A stretch of 64,000 nt of DNA, taken from JAWKIJ01 sp041394325 (lineage in GTDB: Bacteria; Actinomycetota; Acidimicrobiia; Acidimicrobiales; Microtrichaceae). The notes below the pieces were generated by a model, which was given only the letters and a program-made list of their open reading frames with translations, was not told the origin of the DNA and ran no database searches. This document shows positions 62,652 to 64,000 of this stretch, one piece after another. The first letter of the stretch is position 1; each line of letters opens with the position of its first letter. Position numbers and translations under genes: made by a program. The DNA is taken from NCBI GenBank assembly GCA_041394325.1, contig JAWKIJ010000001.1:2728001-2792000 (forward strand), in the 5' to 3' direction.

Positions 62652-64000
62652 CGCTGGTTCCTCCGTCGCGAACCACGAGGCCGAACTTCGGGTCGAGCCG
62701 GACGTGATCACTCCGCGCTTCGAGGTCAAGTACTCGAATGCCACTCAGCAGTGGGAAGCGAGCTGACGTCCATGTCTCAGGGCGCTTCTCGCATAGCTTC
62801 AACACGCTTGCCGGCCTCCCCATTTTCGGCACGGGCACGACATGATCCAACAGGTCGCGCTGAGTGTCGCGATCAGGTGATGCAGGCAGGTCCCCCATCC
62901 AAGCGGGCGCCGGCCCGCCGACCGGGATCACCTCGACGCTGTCGGCACCGAGGCGGGTGAGGAGCAGCGGGAGTTCCCCAGAACCCTCCGTGAGCGAGCC
63001 GACCGAGCGAAGCGATGCCGGCGACGGGATGGCCCGCCGGCCAGCCGACATCTGCCGCAACGAGCGAGCCTGCGCTTCCACATCGTTGGCGTCGTCGCTC
63101 GTGTCGAAACCGACATCAACCAGGTCCTGCACGTCTCCGGGCACTCGGATCCGGTCGCGGCGTCCTTCGTCGAGCACCTTCGACCACGTCCGTCGAAGCG
63201 TCGAATCCGCGTACGGGTACTTGTCGAGCGGTGAGGGGCGTGAAACGTGCAGGACCCGACCCCTTCCGGTTTGCCCGCGAATGTCTCCATAGCCGTCCCG
63301 AGCGCTGCAACAGCGCAGCGACGGGAGCGAGCTGGCTCACCATCACGTCGACATCGATGTCCAGCGAAACCTCCGCCACCTGGGTGGCGACGAGCACAAC
63401 GTGCCGTTCAATCATGTCGGATCGATCTCGGCCGAAGACCGCCTCGATGACGTCCGTCGCCTCACGGCGTTGACGTGCGGTCATCCGGGAGTGGAGCACG
63501 TGCAGGTCGACGTCGGCTCCACGATCGATGATCTCTGCGATCTGCTGGGCCAGTGTGACGGTGTTGACGATGACCGCGGTGAAACAAGGTGGCCGAGAAC
63601 TGAAGATCGCCCGCGCACGAGCAGCGATCGTCGCTGCGTCCGGTCCGTCGAAGTACTCGAGCCCAAGTTCGTAGGAGGATGTCTCCACCTCCTTGACGAG
63701 GATCTGCCCACCCGGTTCAGCGGGAACGTGCATCAGCGCCGGATAGGTGGCCCCCGACACGTCCGCGTCGTCGGCCGCATGATCGTTCGCCGCCGCACAC
63801 GCCGAGCGCCATGCCGACACCAGCTCCGCGGTCACCGCCCGGGGCAGCGTCGCCGACAGGAGCACGACATCAGCTCCCCCGACGGCCAACCACTCGACGA
63901 GTCGGACCACAAGCGCGGAGGTGTACGCATCGTACGCATGCACCTCGTCGAGAATCACCGTTCGTCCCGCGAGGGCGCCCAGCTTGAGGAAGCCATACCG
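62644..64000 (-). CDS. cas3: CRISPR helicase-nuclease Cas3, N-terminus outside window, frame broken once
   Basis: Only the C-terminal ~450 codons are in the window. At the right edge the chain reads GALAGRT and then ILDEVHAYDAY, the DExH Walker B motif, followed by LLSATLP (motif III), VIVNTVTLAQQIAEII, HSRMTARQRRE, and VATQVAEVSLDIDVDVMVSQ plus LLQRSGRLWRH (motifs V and VI). The frame then breaks at about 63253-63264 and resumes as VLHVSRPSPLDKYPYAD, running to a TAG at 62644 through the Cas3 C-terminal domain. The HD nuclease domain lies outside. Cas3 unwinds and degrades DNA marked by Cascade. The stop overlaps the cas8e start region by 8 bp. Confidence 0.93.

Noticed and set aside
1..64000. 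tRNA or rRNA genes
   Set aside because: I saw no clover-leaf pattern with a GTTCRA T-loop and matching acceptor stem and no rRNA-like stretch; a covariance-model scan would be needed to exclude tRNAs fully.

Overview
The window is very G+C-rich, densely coded chromosomal DNA from an actinobacterium. The gene content (a cyp51-ferredoxin operon laid out as in mycobacteria, SipW-type signal peptidases with TasA-like partners, LAxTG-type wall anchors, Thr/Ser/Pro linkers and a WYP-box protein) fits a class near Acidimicrobiia. That placement is an inference from gene families, not a computed one. No rRNA or tRNA gene was recognised.

Region by region (1-24 kb). 1-1.5 kb: edge of a secreted M23 peptidase and a small membrane protein. 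1.6-5.7 kb: trehalose operon, OtsA followed by an OtsB-GH15 (trehalase/glucoamylase) fusion. 5.7-12.3 kb: an ECF vitamin-uptake operon (S, double ATPase, T) preceded by two secreted proteins that look like the two halves of a transcobalamin-like binder. 12.4-16.5 kb: a heterodimeric ABC exporter with one degenerate ATP site. 16.5-20.8 kb: first SipW/TasA-like locus, a wall-anchored protein, and an HDOD-GGDEF regulator. 20.9-24.9 kb: multicopper oxidase with lipoprotein, patatin, SDR.

24.9-64 kb. 24.9-27.2 kb: GH4 glycosidase and SDR. 27.2-34.6 kb: an eight-gene, end-to-end overlapping operon (TetR, P450, SDR, CYP51, ferredoxin, SnoaL-like, ALDH, 3-hydroxyisobutyrate-dehydrogenase-like). 34.6-40.4 kb: WYP-box membrane protein, SsuC/SsuA-like pair without ATPase, EamA, PNPOx-like, Rrf2, GlsB. 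40.4-48.8 kb: two paralogous 14-repeat RCC1 surface proteins with SipW-type N-termini, divergent from a second TasA-like/SipW/degenerate-GGDEF operon. 48.8-51.8 kb: CsoR/CstR-like regulator, TetR/MpaB pair, lipoprotein. 51.9-53.0 kb: decayed HEPN/MNT toxin-antitoxin and mobile-element scraps. 53.06-56.69 kb: a CRISPR array of 60 repeats. 56.7-64 kb: a complete type I-E cas set on the minus strand (cas3 runs off the right edge).

Two points shape how the annotation should be read. First, at least a dozen otherwise convincing genes carry 1-base reading-frame breaks, many in G or C runs, and the CRISPR repeats show the same C-run and G-run length variation. This looks like residual homopolymer error in the assembly, so I give each broken gene as one feature across the break. 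Second, the most coherent candidate for an undescribed system is the 40.4-48.8 kb cluster: twin double-propeller RCC1 proteins, TasA-like fibre protein, dedicated SipW peptidase and an inactive GGDEF protein, echoed by the 16.5-20.8 kb locus.
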